Shown here: in pieces, positions 17,667 to 29,063 of the stretch
Numbering within the stretch: the stretch's first letter is position 1
Layout: the number at the start of each line of letters is the position of its first letter
Assembly: GCF_003994235.2 (NCBI RefSeq)
Contig: NZ_RYFG02000010.1
Coordinates: forward strand, 131,284-181,753
Direction: 5' to 3'
Length of the DNA: 50,470 nt
Source of the DNA: Candidatus Methylobacter oryzae
Lineage (GTDB): Bacteria; Pseudomonadota; Gammaproteobacteria; Methylococcales; Methylomonadaceae
Position numbers and translations under genes: made by a program
The notes under the pieces: model-generated
Seen by the model: the letters and a program-made list of their open reading frames with translations, nothing else
Told to the model about the DNA's origin: nothing
The model's database searches: none

Positions 17667-18943
17667 ACCCAGCGATCATCGCGGGTCTCCTGCATCATAT
17701 ACACAGCAAACAAACTAACAATCGCAGCTAATGAGACATAACCGCCGACCCAAGACAACCCGCCCTCGCTAACCAGCCGTTGCGCGATATAGGGCGCAAA
17801 TGAAGCACCCAATATACCGCCCAAGTTGTAGGCTGTTCCCGCACCGGTATAACGTACTTTGGAAGAAAACAGTTCCGGCAGCAAAGCTCCCATCGGGGCG
17901 AACGTAGCTCCCATCAGGAACAGCTCCAATGACAAGAAAGCGGTAATGATTATCGGCGAACCACTTTCCAGCATCGGTTTTAACAGGAAACCGGACAGGA
18001 ATGCCAAACTTCCGGCAACCAACAAAACGGGACGCCGCCCGAAACGGTCGCCAGCCCAAGCCGATAATGGCGTGGCAGCAGCCATAAATAGCACAGCCAC
18101 GCACAACATGCCGAGAAATTGCTGGCGCGGAATTTGTAGCGCGGTAGTTCCGTAACTCAACGAGAACACGGTTGAAATATAGAACAACGCATAGCAGACG
18201 ACCATCGCCAACGCTCCCAGCGCCAACGGGGCTGCATGGCTTTTGAATACTTCCTTAAGCGGCAAACCAACTTGCTGGTGTTGCTGTAACACTTTGGCAA
18301 ATATCGGAGTTTCGGCTAAGGCCAGACGCACATACAAACCGATGATAACCAGTACAGAGCTGGCAAGAAACGGGAGCCGCCAGCCCCAGTCTTTAAACTC
18401 TTGGTCAGTTAAAAGATGGGCCATCAATAAGAAACTGCCGGTCGCCAACAGAAAACCCACCGGCGGCCCCAACTGCGGAAACATACCAAACCAGCCACGC
18501 TTTCCGGATGGGGCATTCTCGGTTGCCAACAACGCAGCTCCGCCCCACTCCCCTCCCAGACCAATGCCCTGGCCGAAACGCAACAGGCACAACAACGCCG
18601 GAGCCCATGCGCCGATGACATCATAACCCGGCAACAGGCCGATCAAAGTGGTGGAAATACCCATTACCAGTAGCGATGCAACCAAAGTTGTTTTACGTCC
18701 GATACGGTCGCCAAAATGCCCGAACAGTGCGGCTCCTAAAGGCCTAGTCAAAAATGCGACGGCAAACGTTAGAAACGAACTAAGCGCTTGCGTTGTCGGG
18801 TCGCCGCCGGGGAAAAATACCGGGCCGATGACTAACGCCGCGGCCATGCCGTAAATATAAAAATCGTAAAACTCAATAGCAGTGCCGATGAAGCTGGCTA
18901 AGGCGATGCGGGTAACGGAGGGGACGACGGTGGCGGAACTCAT
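17663..18943 (-). CDS. MFS transporter, metabolite:H+ symporter (MHS) type
   Basis: This 426-residue inner-membrane transporter has about 12 membrane segments. The opening (ASFIGTAIEFYDFYIYGMAAA), the loop 2-3 motif GHFGDRIGRKTTL and RFGQGIGLGGEWGGAALLA are characteristic of the MHS branch that includes ShiA, ProP and KgtP. Members import organic acids, betaines or shikimate with protons; the substrate here cannot be read from the sequence. It is monocistronic or last in a minus-strand group, 207 bp after the small protein gene at 19151. A 58-bp repeat sits on its stop codon. Confidence 0.92.
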   Translation of the reverse strand: MSSATVVPSVTRIALASFIGTAIEFYDFYIYGMAAALVIGPVFFPGGDPTTQALSSFLTFAVAFLTRPLGAALFGHFGDRIGRKTTLVASLLVMGISTTLIGLLPGYDVIGAWAPALLCLLRFGQGIGLGGEWGGAALLATENAPSGKRGWFGMFPQLGPPVGFLLATGSFLLMAHLLTDQEFKDWGWRLPFLASSVLVIIGLYVRLALAETPIFAKVLQQHQQVGLPLKEVFKSHAAPLALGALAMVVCYALFYISTVFSLSYGTTALQIPRQQFLGMLCVAVLFMAAATPLSAWAGDRFGRRPVLLVAGSLAFLSGFLLKPMLESGSPIIITAFLSLELFLMGATFAPMGALLPELFSSKVRYTGAGTAYNLGGILGASFAPYIAQRLVSEGGLSWVGGYVSLAAIVSLFAVYMMQETRDDRWV

Positions 18944-19150
18944 AAATACCTAACCCGGAAAGAAAATCCAATATTAAAAAACAGAACACGGATAATCACT
19001 TTAAGCCCGGCTTTTGAAAAATCCGTTTAGATCGGTCTTATCCGCACCCCTAAAACGCCTCGGCAACTGCTCCTGCGTTGCTGTACTACAGGCCTTCCAT
19101 GGCCTTATACTTTTGGCGTCCGTGTTCCATTTCTTTATCTGCTGAACGCG

Positions 19151-19438
19151 TTAATCCAATTTAATCCAATCTTCCAGAGCTTCGATAATCGCTTTCGCCT
19201 GGTCTTTGCTGGAAATATTGAACTTGGATTTTTGCTTGTATTCGCCGTTTTGTTTTTGGTAACGGCGAATAGTGTATTTATCGGGCCCGTATTCTTCCTT
19301 AGCACGGTTCCAATCCTGGTAACGGTACATTACCGTAGCCCAGGCACCTTTAGTCAGCACTTTCTTGTCCAGTTCCTTGACTGTCTCAATGCCGCCGTCT
19401 TCGTAGGTTACGGTTAGTTCTTCTACAGTTTCAGCCAT
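19151..19438 (-). CDS. Conserved small basic protein, possibly PC4-like
   Basis: I recognise this as a conserved hypothetical of 95 residues but no firm function. It is rich in charged and aromatic residues. The part TIRRYQKQNGEYKQKSKFNI followed by SSKDQAKAIIEALEDWI resembles the PC4/p15 single-stranded-DNA-binding fold (strand-rich, then a C-terminal helix), which is an inference only. The ATG at 19438 is chosen because AGGAG lies just upstream; a longer frame begins five codons earlier. It follows purA by 30 bp and is probably cotranscribed with it. Confidence 0.75.
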   Translation of the reverse strand: MAETVEELTVTYEDGGIETVKELDKKVLTKGAWATVMYRYQDWNRAKEEYGPDKYTIRRYQKQNGEYKQKSKFNISSKDQAKAIIEALEDWIKLD

Positions 19439-19468
19439 GTTATCTCCTGACAATTACGCAATAACCGT

Positions 19469-21978
<2,510 letters not shown>

Positions 21979-21980
21979 TC

Positions 21981-22008
21981 AAACAAAACGCCCCGCATGC
22001 GGAGCGTT
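21981..22008 (-). terminator. Intrinsic terminator between hflC and hisZ
   Basis: On the minus strand, AACGCTCCG and CGGGGCGTT form a stem around CATG, followed by TTTTGTTT. The one mismatch on the plus strand becomes a G-U pair in minus-strand RNA, fixing the direction. It should end the hfq-hflX-hflKC transcript before hisZ. Confidence 0.75.
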
Positions 22009-22017
22009 GGTTACTGG

Positions 22018-22039
22018 TTCCCAAGTAAAAACTTGGGAA
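22018..22039 (-). terminator. Second hairpin after hflC
   Basis: Perfect 9-bp arms (TTCCCAAGT and ACTTGGGAA) close an AAAA loop, 13 bp after the hflC stop and just before the GC-rich terminator. It probably works with that terminator or protects the 3' end of the transcript. Confidence 0.5.
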
Positions 22040-22051
22040 TCGTGTCTTTAG

Positions 22052-22906
22052 CTATTTTTGCTGCTTAAAGTACTTAAAGAAGTCGGAGTCAGGATCAAGC
22101 ACCATCATGCTTGAGCTGGTAAATGTCTTCTTGTAAGCGTTCAGGCTACGATAAAAAGTAAAAAACTCTGCGTCGGAACCATAGGCTTTAGCATAGATTT
22201 CCGCAGATTTGGCATCGCCTTCACCGCGAAGCATTTCCGCATCCCGGAACGCATTTGCCATCGTCACAACGCGTTGCCTGTCGGCATCGGCCCGGATTCT
22301 TTCTGCAGCTTCGGCACCTTGCGAGCGAAACTCACGGGCAACCCGCTCACGCTCCGCTTCCATTCTACGAAATACGGAACTGCTAACCTCTTCCGGCAAA
22401 TCAATTCGCATGACTTGGACGTCGACAATCTCCATACCCAAATCAGCGGCCAGAGGCTTCGCATTTTTAATCAGCACTTCGCGAATCACCTGACGGTCCG
22501 TCGACAGCAACTGTTTGATGTTCCGCTTGCTGAATTCACCGCGAAATGCATCTTTAACAATTTGATCCAAGCGTAAATTCGCTTGATCTATATCGCCGGC
22601 AACAGCCGTATAGAAAATGGTTACGTCGCCAATGCGCCATTTGACGAAAGAATCGACAATAACGTTCTTCTTTTCAGCCGTTAAAAAACGTTCAGGCTTC
22701 GCATCCATCGTTTGGATACGTTTATCGAACTTTTTGACATTGTTAATAAGCGGCCATTTAACGTGCAATCCTGGCTCGTAATCATTCTTGACGATCTCGC
22801 CTAAACGAAACTTAATGGCTTTTTCCGTTTCGCTGACGGTAAATAAACACATCATGCTGATGAACAACAATGCGCCTAATCCTACCAATATTTTATTCTG
22901 TGTCAT
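22052..22906 (-). CDS. hflC: HflC, FtsH protease modulator subunit
   Basis: HflC is an SPFH/band-7 membrane protein that forms a large periplasmic cage with HflK around FtsH and tunes membrane-protein proteolysis. In this 284-residue protein an N-terminal membrane helix (about 5-24) is followed by the band-7 domain (SETEKAIKFRLGEIVK) and an Ala/Glu-rich coiled coil (RREAERERVAREFRSQG-type region near 180-230). Its ATG overlaps the hflK stop by one base (TAATG), indicating coupled translation. Confidence 0.97.
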   Translation of the reverse strand: MTQNKILVGLGALLFISMMCLFTVSETEKAIKFRLGEIVKNDYEPGLHVKWPLINNVKKFDKRIQTMDAKPERFLTAEKKNVIVDSFVKWRIGDVTIFYTAVAGDIDQANLRLDQIVKDAFRGEFSKRNIKQLLSTDRQVIREVLIKNAKPLAADLGMEIVDVQVMRIDLPEEVSSSVFRRMEAERERVAREFRSQGAEAAERIRADADRQRVVTMANAFRDAEMLRGEGDAKSAEIYAKAYGSDAEFFTFYRSLNAYKKTFTSSSMMVLDPDSDFFKYFKQQK

Positions 22907-24111
22907 TAGCGTCCCCTTGCGTCACGGCCGCGAGTTGAAGTTCGCACAGCGGGAGGTTGTCGTGGCACTTCAGCCGCTGACTGGGCAGGTTGTTCCGCTG
23001 TACTTTGAGGAGCATTAGGTTGTTGAATCGAGGGTTGATTCTGGATCATTTTATCCAACGGCAAATAAAGCATATTATTGCCTCCCTTAACGTCCACCAG
23101 CACGGTATTAGTCTCGCCTAATACGGATTCCATCGCTTCGATATAAAGACGCTTTCTGGTCACGTCAGGAGCTTTAGTATATTCCGAGAGCAGTTTGGAA
23201 AAACGATTAGACTCACCTTCCGCCTGAGCAATAACCTGCTCTTTATAACCTTCGGCTTCTTGAATTTTTCTGGCCGCGGCGCCGCGTGCTTTCGGAACGA
23301 CATCATTAGAATAGGCTTCAGCCTCATTAATCAAGCGCTGTTCATCTTCACGCGCCTTGATAGCGTCCTCGAATGCGTTCTGTACCTGTTCAGGCGGCTG
23401 GGCGTCCTGAAGATTAACGCTGGTAATTTGGATGCCGGAGTTATAGCTATCCATAACCTCCTGAATTTCCTTTTTGATTTGAGTCACAATTTCACTGCGT
23501 CCCTCAGTCAAAACAAAGTCCATTTCACTGCTGCCGATCACACCGCGCTGCGCGCTTTCAGTAACTTGCTTCAAAGTGGCCGCCGGATTGACGATATTAA
23601 AAACAAAATCTTTTGCGTTCTTGACTTGATACTGCACCGCCAAACGAACATCGACAATATTTTCGTCTTTAGTCAGCATTAACGCTTCTTTCGGTACCGA
23701 ACCAAGCCCCTGCTCAGTACCACCGCTACGATAGCCCACTTCAATATAGCGTTGCTGCTTAACATCAACAATATCGACTCGCTCGATAGGCGCCGGCAAA
23801 TGCCAGTTCAAACCGGACTGAGTGGTAGCGATATATTTACCGAACCGAGTTTCAACACCCTGTGTGCCTTCATTGATAATATAAAACCCGCTTAGCCCCC
23901 ATAACACTACTGCGCCTGCTGCAAGCAAACCAAGACTTTTCCATGAAGGAGTGCCGGGAGAGCTGCCATCTCCATCTTGGCCGCCGCCAAAAAAACCACT
24001 TAATTTCTCTTGCAGCGAACGCATTGCTTCGTCCAAATCGGGTGGGCCTTTTTGATCACCACGACCACTCCAAGGGTCTTTTTTATCGCCGCCAGGCTCA
24101 TTCCAGGACAT
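22906..24111 (-). CDS. hflK: HflK, FtsH protease modulator subunit
   Basis: HflK is the partner of HflC. The 401-residue protein has a Gly/Asp-rich cytoplasmic N-terminus (SWNEPGGDKKDPWSGRG), one membrane helix (about 61-80), an SPFH domain (NEGTQGVETRFGKY), a coiled coil (NEAEAYSNDVVPKARGAAA) and a Pro/Gln-rich tail ending in an Arg-rich stretch. GGAG precedes the ATG at 24111. It is 177 bp downstream of hflX, a gap long enough for a promoter, but I cannot point to one with confidence. Confidence 0.97.
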   Translation of the reverse strand: MSWNEPGGDKKDPWSGRGDQKGPPDLDEAMRSLQEKLSGFFGGGQDGDGSSPGTPSWKSLGLLAAGAVVLWGLSGFYIINEGTQGVETRFGKYIATTQSGLNWHLPAPIERVDIVDVKQQRYIEVGYRSGGTEQGLGSVPKEALMLTKDENIVDVRLAVQYQVKNAKDFVFNIVNPAATLKQVTESAQRGVIGSSEMDFVLTEGRSEIVTQIKKEIQEVMDSYNSGIQITSVNLQDAQPPEQVQNAFEDAIKAREDEQRLINEAEAYSNDVVPKARGAAARKIQEAEGYKEQVIAQAEGESNRFSKLLSEYTKAPDVTRKRLYIEAMESVLGETNTVLVDVKGGNNMLYLPLDKMIQNQPSIQQPNAPQSTAEQPAQSAAEVPRQPPAVRTSTRGRDARGR

Positions 24112-24288
24112 AACTTTGCTCCATATTGGTTACTTAAACTTTCACACATCCCGCAGGATTATTTCAACTTTCAGCAAGAGGTAATATTCCTTAAGCTTAC
24201 CGATTTATGATTCGTATTCTATCGTAAATATCTATAAAAGGCGAAAGACGCAAGACCAAAGGTTCAAAACCCACTGCATTTGCGCCGG

Positions 24289-25554
24289 TTAAAATACTTC
24301 TTCAATTTCAACCGATTTCAGTAAGCCCAAATATTTCATATCAATTTCTACAACTAATTCACAGCCTCCAAAATCATCCGTTTTTTCGCTAATTATTCTG
24401 GCGCACGCAAATAATTTAGCTCTTATATCACCTTGATCGGGCTGCAGATAACATTTTCTTTTGACTTTAGTATTTGAAAATATTTCGGCCAGTGCTTGAT
24501 AAAGCAGATCAACGCCGTCTCCTGTTTCGGCTGATAACCATACACGAACGGGATTGCCGACATCGTCACGTTCGATCCGTGACTGAACGTCATCCAGCAA
24601 ATCTATTTTATTGAACACTTCAAGCTGCCTGACTTCATTTGCATTAATATCCTCAAGCACTTGATTAACCTGACAAATAGTTTCATCCCTATCATCGCTA
24701 CTGGCATCAATCACATGCAGCAATAAGTCCGCTTCAGCGGCCTCCTGCAACGTAGACTTAAACGCCGCCACCAGTTCATGCGGCAAATGGCGTATAAAAC
24801 CCACTGTATCGGCCAGAACAACTTCGCTGCCATTAGGCAGCTTACAGTTGCGCAAGGTCGGATCCAGCGTGGCGAATAACTGATCCGCCACGTAAATATC
24901 GGCCCCCGTTAATCTATTAAACAAAGTCGATTTACCGGCGTTGGTATATCCCACCAATGAAACCGATGGAACTTCAGCTTTTTTTCTTTTACTGCGCCCT
25001 TGATGCCTTTGTTTATCGACTTTATCCAGACGCTGTTGAATTTGCTTGATGCGCATACCCAACAACCGCCTGTCGGTTTCCAGCTGAGTTTCACCCGGCC
25101 CGCGAAGCCCGATACCACCCTTTTGGCGTTCCAAGTGCGTCCAGCCGCGAACCAAGCGGGTAGATAAATGCTGCAATTGCGCTAATTCAACCTGTAATTT
25201 ACCCTCAAAGGTTTGAGCTCGCTGGGCAAAAATATCAAGAATTAATCCATTTCTATCGACCACTCGCACCCCCAAAAAACCTTCGAGGTTTCTTTCCTGA
25301 CTGGGTGAAAGCGGATGATTGAATAAGACAATGTCAGCTTTATAGTCTTCAATAATATCTTTAAGCTCTTCAAGCTTACCTTTGCCGACAAAATATTTTG
25401 GATCAGGTTTTTTGCGGCTACCTGTTACCACATAGACAGGATCGGTTCCGGCTGATTTAGCCAATTCCTTCAACTCTAAAAGATCTTCCTGCCCTGAATG
25501 AAGTGCCAGATGAACAAGGACCGCTCGTTCACCTGATTCGGGACGATCAAACAA
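24289..25554 (-). CDS. hflX: GTPase HflX
   Basis: HflX is a ribosome-binding GTPase that splits stalled or heat-damaged ribosomes. The 421-residue protein has an N-terminal HflX domain (SGERAVLVHLAL), the glycine-rich RGPGETQLETDRR segment, the G1 loop GYTNAGKSTLFN, G3 DTVGFI and G4 NKIDL. The start codon is TTG at 25554: an in-frame TAG lies directly upstream, and the conserved N-terminus MFDRPESGE begins there, so no ATG alternative fits. A GGGG ribosome site precedes it. It sits 90 bp downstream of hfq in the usual order. Confidence 0.96.
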   Translation of the reverse strand: MFDRPESGERAVLVHLALHSGQEDLLELKELAKSAGTDPVYVVTGSRKKPDPKYFVGKGKLEELKDIIEDYKADIVLFNHPLSPSQERNLEGFLGVRVVDRNGLILDIFAQRAQTFEGKLQVELAQLQHLSTRLVRGWTHLERQKGGIGLRGPGETQLETDRRLLGMRIKQIQQRLDKVDKQRHQGRSKRKKAEVPSVSLVGYTNAGKSTLFNRLTGADIYVADQLFATLDPTLRNCKLPNGSEVVLADTVGFIRHLPHELVAAFKSTLQEAAEADLLLHVIDASSDDRDETICQVNQVLEDINANEVRQLEVFNKIDLLDDVQSRIERDDVGNPVRVWLSAETGDGVDLLYQALAEIFSNTKVKRKCYLQPDQGDIRAKLFACARIISEKTDDFGGCELVVEIDMKYLGLLKSVEIEEVF

Positions 25555-25644
25555 CTAAATACCCCAACATGATTATGAAAGATTTTTCGTTTTCAACATA
25601 CAGATAACTGCACCACACATTCATACACTCGCACGCTAACCTAA

Positions 25645-25884
25645 TTATTCGTCGCTAGAGTCATTGTCATGCGTCAGTTTTACAGCTTTGCTAGGCACAA
25701 TGGTAGATATGGCGTGCTTATAAACCATCTGACTTGATGTATTTTTTAGCATGACCACGTATTGATCAAACGAGTCAACTTTACCTTGCAACTTTATACC
25801 GTTAACAAGGAAAATAGAAACAGGTGTATGCTCTTTTCTAAGGGCATTTAAAAAATTATCCTGTAAATTTTGACCTTTTGACAT
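25645..25884 (-). CDS. hfq: RNA chaperone Hfq
   Basis: Hfq is a hexameric Sm-like protein that pairs small RNAs with mRNAs. The 79-residue protein has Sm1 ([22 protein letters not shown]) and Sm2 ([16 protein letters not shown]) with the KH motif, and a short acidic tail (NDSSDE). The ribosome site AAGGAG lies ideally placed before the ATG at 25884. It heads the hfq-hflX-hflK-hflC group. The miaA gene often found upstream is absent; a fumarase lies there instead. Confidence 0.98.
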   Translation of the reverse strand: MSKGQNLQDNFLNALRKEHTPVSIFLVNGIKLQGKVDSFDQYVVMLKNTSSQMVYKHAISTIVPSKAVKLTHDNDSSDE

Positions 25885-26207
25885 CCGATTTCTCCTTATT
25901 ATTTTAAAACTATTGATTAAGATAACTGCAATTACAAATCAATACAAATCAATACTCCAGTTTCAGAATATTTTTAGCTAAATTTGTGCAAATTTTAAAT
26001 TATTTTTAATTTTGCTTTGCAATTGAAAGATAACGATGGGGTATATTTTTATAAATTCAAGCCGACTATCCAGGTCATCGAAATCATATTTTATACCCAG
26101 AGGGCATAAGTTTCGTATGAGCGGACAAGCTGCTCAACTCAACTTTATCCAACACGCCTATGAGGCCATCAACTCTTGGGCCTATTAAGCCTTAAAAATA
26201 GCCCGAT
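25885..26207. other. Intergenic stretch upstream of hfq
   Basis: This 323-bp AT-rich stretch lies between the fumarase stop and the hfq start. It holds repeat copy 3 and a perfect tandem duplication of ACAAATCAAT (25934-25953), 50 bp upstream of hfq, where promoter or regulator binding is expected. No gene is seen. Confidence 0.6.
26091..26148 (+). repeat. 58-bp two-hairpin repeat, copy 3, downstream of fumarase
   Basis: The copy begins TTATACCC and ends CTTTAT. Hairpin A (TTATACCC-AGA-GGGCATAA) is intact. Hairpin B reads ATGAGCGG-ACAAG-CTGCTCAA with small mismatches. It lies 60 bp past the fumarase stop. Confidence 0.9.
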
Positions 26208-27734
26208 TTAATTTTCCTCGACAACTGGAATTTTACCAATCTTGGCTTGCCATATTTTTGGCGCGACTTGATGAACTGCCCCCCCCACCGCATCAACAGC
26301 AACCGTAACCGGCATATCCTCAACAACAAACTCGTGAATTGCCTCCATACCAAGATCTTCAAAAGCAACAACACGCGATTTACGAATAGCCTTGGATACC
26401 AAATAAGCTGCTCCGCCAACCGCCATTAAATAAACGGCTTTATGTTTTTTAATAGCGGCAATTGCTTCAGGGCCTCGCTCGGATTTGCCGATCATGCCAA
26501 GCAGACCGGTTCTGTCCAGCATTACTTCGGTAAACTTATCCATGCGCGTTGCCGTAGTAGGGCCGGCCGGCCCTACTACCTCGTCGCGAACTGGATCAAC
26601 GGGGCCAACATAATAAATGAATTTGTTTTTAAAATCGACGCTTTCAGGTAGAGCTTCGCCCCGCTCAAAAAGCTCAACCATGCGCTTATGCGCTGCATCC
26701 CTGCCCGTCAGCATCGTACCGCTAAGCAACAAGGTTTCACCTTGCTGCCAACTTTCCAAATCCTGTTGAGTCACTGTATCCAAATCAACTCTGCGAGCAG
26801 TAGCGCCTGCATCCCAGGTAATTTCAGGCCAATCTTGCAAACACGGGAGTTTAAACTCGGCAGCACCGCTGCCATCCAGAACAAAATGCAGATGCCGGGT
26901 TGCCGCACAGTTAGGAATGATCGCAATCGGCTTATTGGCGGCATGAGTCGGATAATCGTTGATTTTAATATCCAGAACGGTAGTAAGTCCGCCCAAGCCT
27001 TGCGCGCCAATACCCAGCGCATTGACTTTGTCGTATAACTCCAGGCGCAGTTCTTCAAGCGCATTGCGAGGACCCCGTGCAATTAACTCCTGAATATCTA
27101 TCGATCCCATGCAGGCCTGCTTTGCCAAAAGCATCGCTTTTTCAGCAGTACCGCCTATGCCTATGCCCAGAATGCCGGGAGGACACCAACCCGCCCCCAT
27201 GGTAGGGACGACTTTCAACACCCAGTCAACGATATTGTCTGAAGGGTTAAGCATCGCAAACTTTGCCTTGGCTTCAGAGCCTCCACCTTTAGCCGCTATT
27301 TCAACGTCAAGCGTATCGCCGGGCACAATTTCCATGTGAATCACCGCCGGCGTGTTATCTTTTGTATTGACGCGCTTACCGGCCGGATCGGACAGTATCG
27401 AAGCGCGCAGTACATTATCAGGGTTCTGATAAGCGCGCCGTACGCCCTCGTTGATCATATCGACGACACTCATGTCGGCATCCCATTGGACATTCATACC
27501 AACTTTTAAGAATACCGTTACAATACCTGTGTCCTGGCAAATCGGGCGATGTCCCTCTGCACACATGCGGGAATTGATCAGGATTTGTGCGATAGCATCC
27601 TTGGCTGCAGAATTCTCTTCCTTTTGATAGGCTTCATGCATGGCCTTTATAAAGTCCAGCGGATGATAATACGAAATATACTGCAAAGAATCGGCAATGC
27701 TTTGAATAAGATCGTCTTGACGAATGATGCTCAT
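26208..27734 (-). CDS. fumA: Fumarate hydratase, class I (iron-sulfur)
   Basis: This enzyme interconverts fumarate and L-malate in the TCA cycle using an oxygen-sensitive [4Fe-4S] cluster. The 508-residue single chain joins the alpha-type domain (RPICQDTGIVTVFLKVG, with a cluster Cys) and the beta-type domain (AGPTTATRMDKF, VGGAAYLVSKAI, FEDLGMEAIHEFVVEDMPV). A second likely ligand Cys is in IPNCAATRHLHF. It is flanked on both sides by copies of the 58-bp repeat. It could in principle be a tartrate dehydratase relative, but length and motifs fit fumarase. Confidence 0.95.
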   Translation of the reverse strand: MSIIRQDDLIQSIADSLQYISYYHPLDFIKAMHEAYQKEENSAAKDAIAQILINSRMCAEGHRPICQDTGIVTVFLKVGMNVQWDADMSVVDMINEGVRRAYQNPDNVLRASILSDPAGKRVNTKDNTPAVIHMEIVPGDTLDVEIAAKGGGSEAKAKFAMLNPSDNIVDWVLKVVPTMGAGWCPPGILGIGIGGTAEKAMLLAKQACMGSIDIQELIARGPRNALEELRLELYDKVNALGIGAQGLGGLTTVLDIKINDYPTHAANKPIAIIPNCAATRHLHFVLDGSGAAEFKLPCLQDWPEITWDAGATARRVDLDTVTQQDLESWQQGETLLLSGTMLTGRDAAHKRMVELFERGEALPESVDFKNKFIYYVGPVDPVRDEVVGPAGPTTATRMDKFTEVMLDRTGLLGMIGKSERGPEAIAAIKKHKAVYLMAVGGAAYLVSKAIRKSRVVAFEDLGMEAIHEFVVEDMPVTVAVDAVGGAVHQVAPKIWQAKIGKIPVVEEN

Positions 27735-27767
27735 CGGGAGTTCCCTGCTTACGGTTACTAATAATTA

Positions 27768-27825
27768 TTATACCCAAAGGGCAGAAGTTTCGTTTGAGCA
27801 GACAAGCTGCTCAACTCAGCTTTAT
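27768..27825 (+). repeat. 58-bp two-hairpin repeat, copy 4, between fumA and the DHH gene
   Basis: Hairpin B is perfect here (TTGAGCAG-ACAAG-CTGCTCAA). Hairpin A has one change (GGGCAGAAG in place of GGGCATAAG). The copy lies 33 bp upstream of fumA and 54 bp past the DHH gene, just beyond that gene's hairpin. Confidence 0.92.
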
Positions 27826-27849
27826 GACTGCGAGGCCAGCATACTACTG

Positions 27850-27884
27850 AATAAAGATTGAATTTAATCAATTCAATCTTTATT
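27850..27884 (-). terminator. 15-bp-arm hairpin overlapping the DHH gene stop
   Basis: Perfect arms AATAAAGATTGAATT and AATTCAATCTTTATT enclose a 5-nt loop. The upstream arm includes the stop codon of the DHH gene (27880-27882). The descending arm ends in CTTTATT, a short U-rich end, so this is a probable terminator. The stem is AT-rich. Confidence 0.6.
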
Positions 27885-28731
27885 TACCCAGGGCATTAAA
27901 AAACGGATTGTCATCCAAGACAAAACCGGCGGCATTCCTGTGCCCTCCCCCTCCGAAACTTAATGCTAGGTGCCCTACGTCGTAATCGCCGATCGAGCGA
28001 AGAGAGAAAGTCCACTTTTGTTTTCTTCCATCGTATTGATACGTCATGCCAAACGTGCCTGATTTCTCAGCCAGCACGTGCCCAAGATCGCTTGCAAATA
28101 ATGACGGCGCATTAACGGCAAGACCTATTCGCCCTGCTACCGAAACACTATGCGCCGATTTGGCGAGCCTAAGCACTATTCCTGAAAATTGTTCAACTTG
28201 TATGCGCCCTATCGCCAACAATTCCGTCAAATCGAGTGAGCCAATTTCAGCAAAAGGAATAGCCATTCTCTCATAAAGCGCGGTAGTAATTTCGCGGGTT
28301 CCTTCCAACTTAAAGCGCCAAAGATCACGATCTTCAATATGTAATAGAATCTTAGGCGGTTTCAGATCATGGAAAAAATACTGCCAGGCTAAAACGCATC
28401 CACTCCGCGATAAATCAAAGTTCATTGATAAATTTTTAGGAAGCGGCTGAGTCTTAAAAAAGCTATCGCATTGTTCCATGGCGGTCATATGGTGATCGAT
28501 CAGAATAATCCGGCCAGCTTTCGCCGAAGCGTTGACCAATAGCTGCGGAGGATAGGAATAATCCAATATATACAGTATTGCCCCCGGTTCAAAATCGGGC
28601 AAATCGTCACCATAGCGAGCCGGAATATAGCGAACTTGGTTACCTAACTTGCAAAATGCACTCCATGCTGCGCCTAGACCATCCAAACAGTCGGCATGAT
28701 AAATAACTAAAATTTCATGAGTTTCTAACAT
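27880..28731 (-). CDS. DHH family phosphoesterase
   Basis: This 283-residue protein has the DHH fold: YHADCLDGLGAAW near the N-terminus (metal-binding Asp), LIDHHMTAMEQ (the DHH motif, about residue 80) and the C-terminal DHHA1 motif FGGGGHRNAAGF. Relatives hydrolyse short oligonucleotides, cyclic-dinucleotide products or pyrophosphate; the substrate here is unknown. A frame opens earlier at a TTG (28749), but the ATG at 28731 gives a normal N-terminus and has GGGGA upstream. It is monocistronic with a strong hairpin at its end. Confidence 0.85.
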   Translation of the reverse strand: MLETHEILVIYHADCLDGLGAAWSAFCKLGNQVRYIPARYGDDLPDFEPGAILYILDYSYPPQLLVNASAKAGRIILIDHHMTAMEQCDSFFKTQPLPKNLSMNFDLSRSGCVLAWQYFFHDLKPPKILLHIEDRDLWRFKLEGTREITTALYERMAIPFAEIGSLDLTELLAIGRIQVEQFSGIVLRLAKSAHSVSVAGRIGLAVNAPSLFASDLGHVLAEKSGTFGMTYQYDGRKQKWTFSLRSIGDYDVGHLALSFGGGGHRNAAGFVLDDNPFFNALGK

Positions 28732-29063
28732 GCTTTTAAAAGTCCCCAATGTACAATATGAGCCAAGAGCTATTGTTACCCAGCAATTCAGGCCTTTATT
28801 TTACACGACCTAAGCTCTAATCATAAATGTACATGCCGATTTTCTGGGATCTAATGTTAAAAACAGTTTAAAAATTCTGCCGCGTTGATAATGGCGAAGC
28901 GAACAATTGAGGCGTCGTTACAACGCGTCAAGAAACTTTGATTAGCCCAGGGCTTTGAGTGCGGCTTATCCGACCATGTACGAACAGATTCCTTAACCTG
29001 CCGCCGGCTATGGCTTAAGCCTATTGAAGATGAGATGTTTTCTTGGTTATTCAGTATTTCAGA
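28732..29063. other. Intergenic stretch between rlpA-like and DHH genes
   Basis: These 332 bp hold the upstream region of the DHH gene and the downstream region of the RlpA-like gene. I see no open frame with gene-like features, no strong hairpin and no copy of the repeats found elsewhere. Confidence 0.5.
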
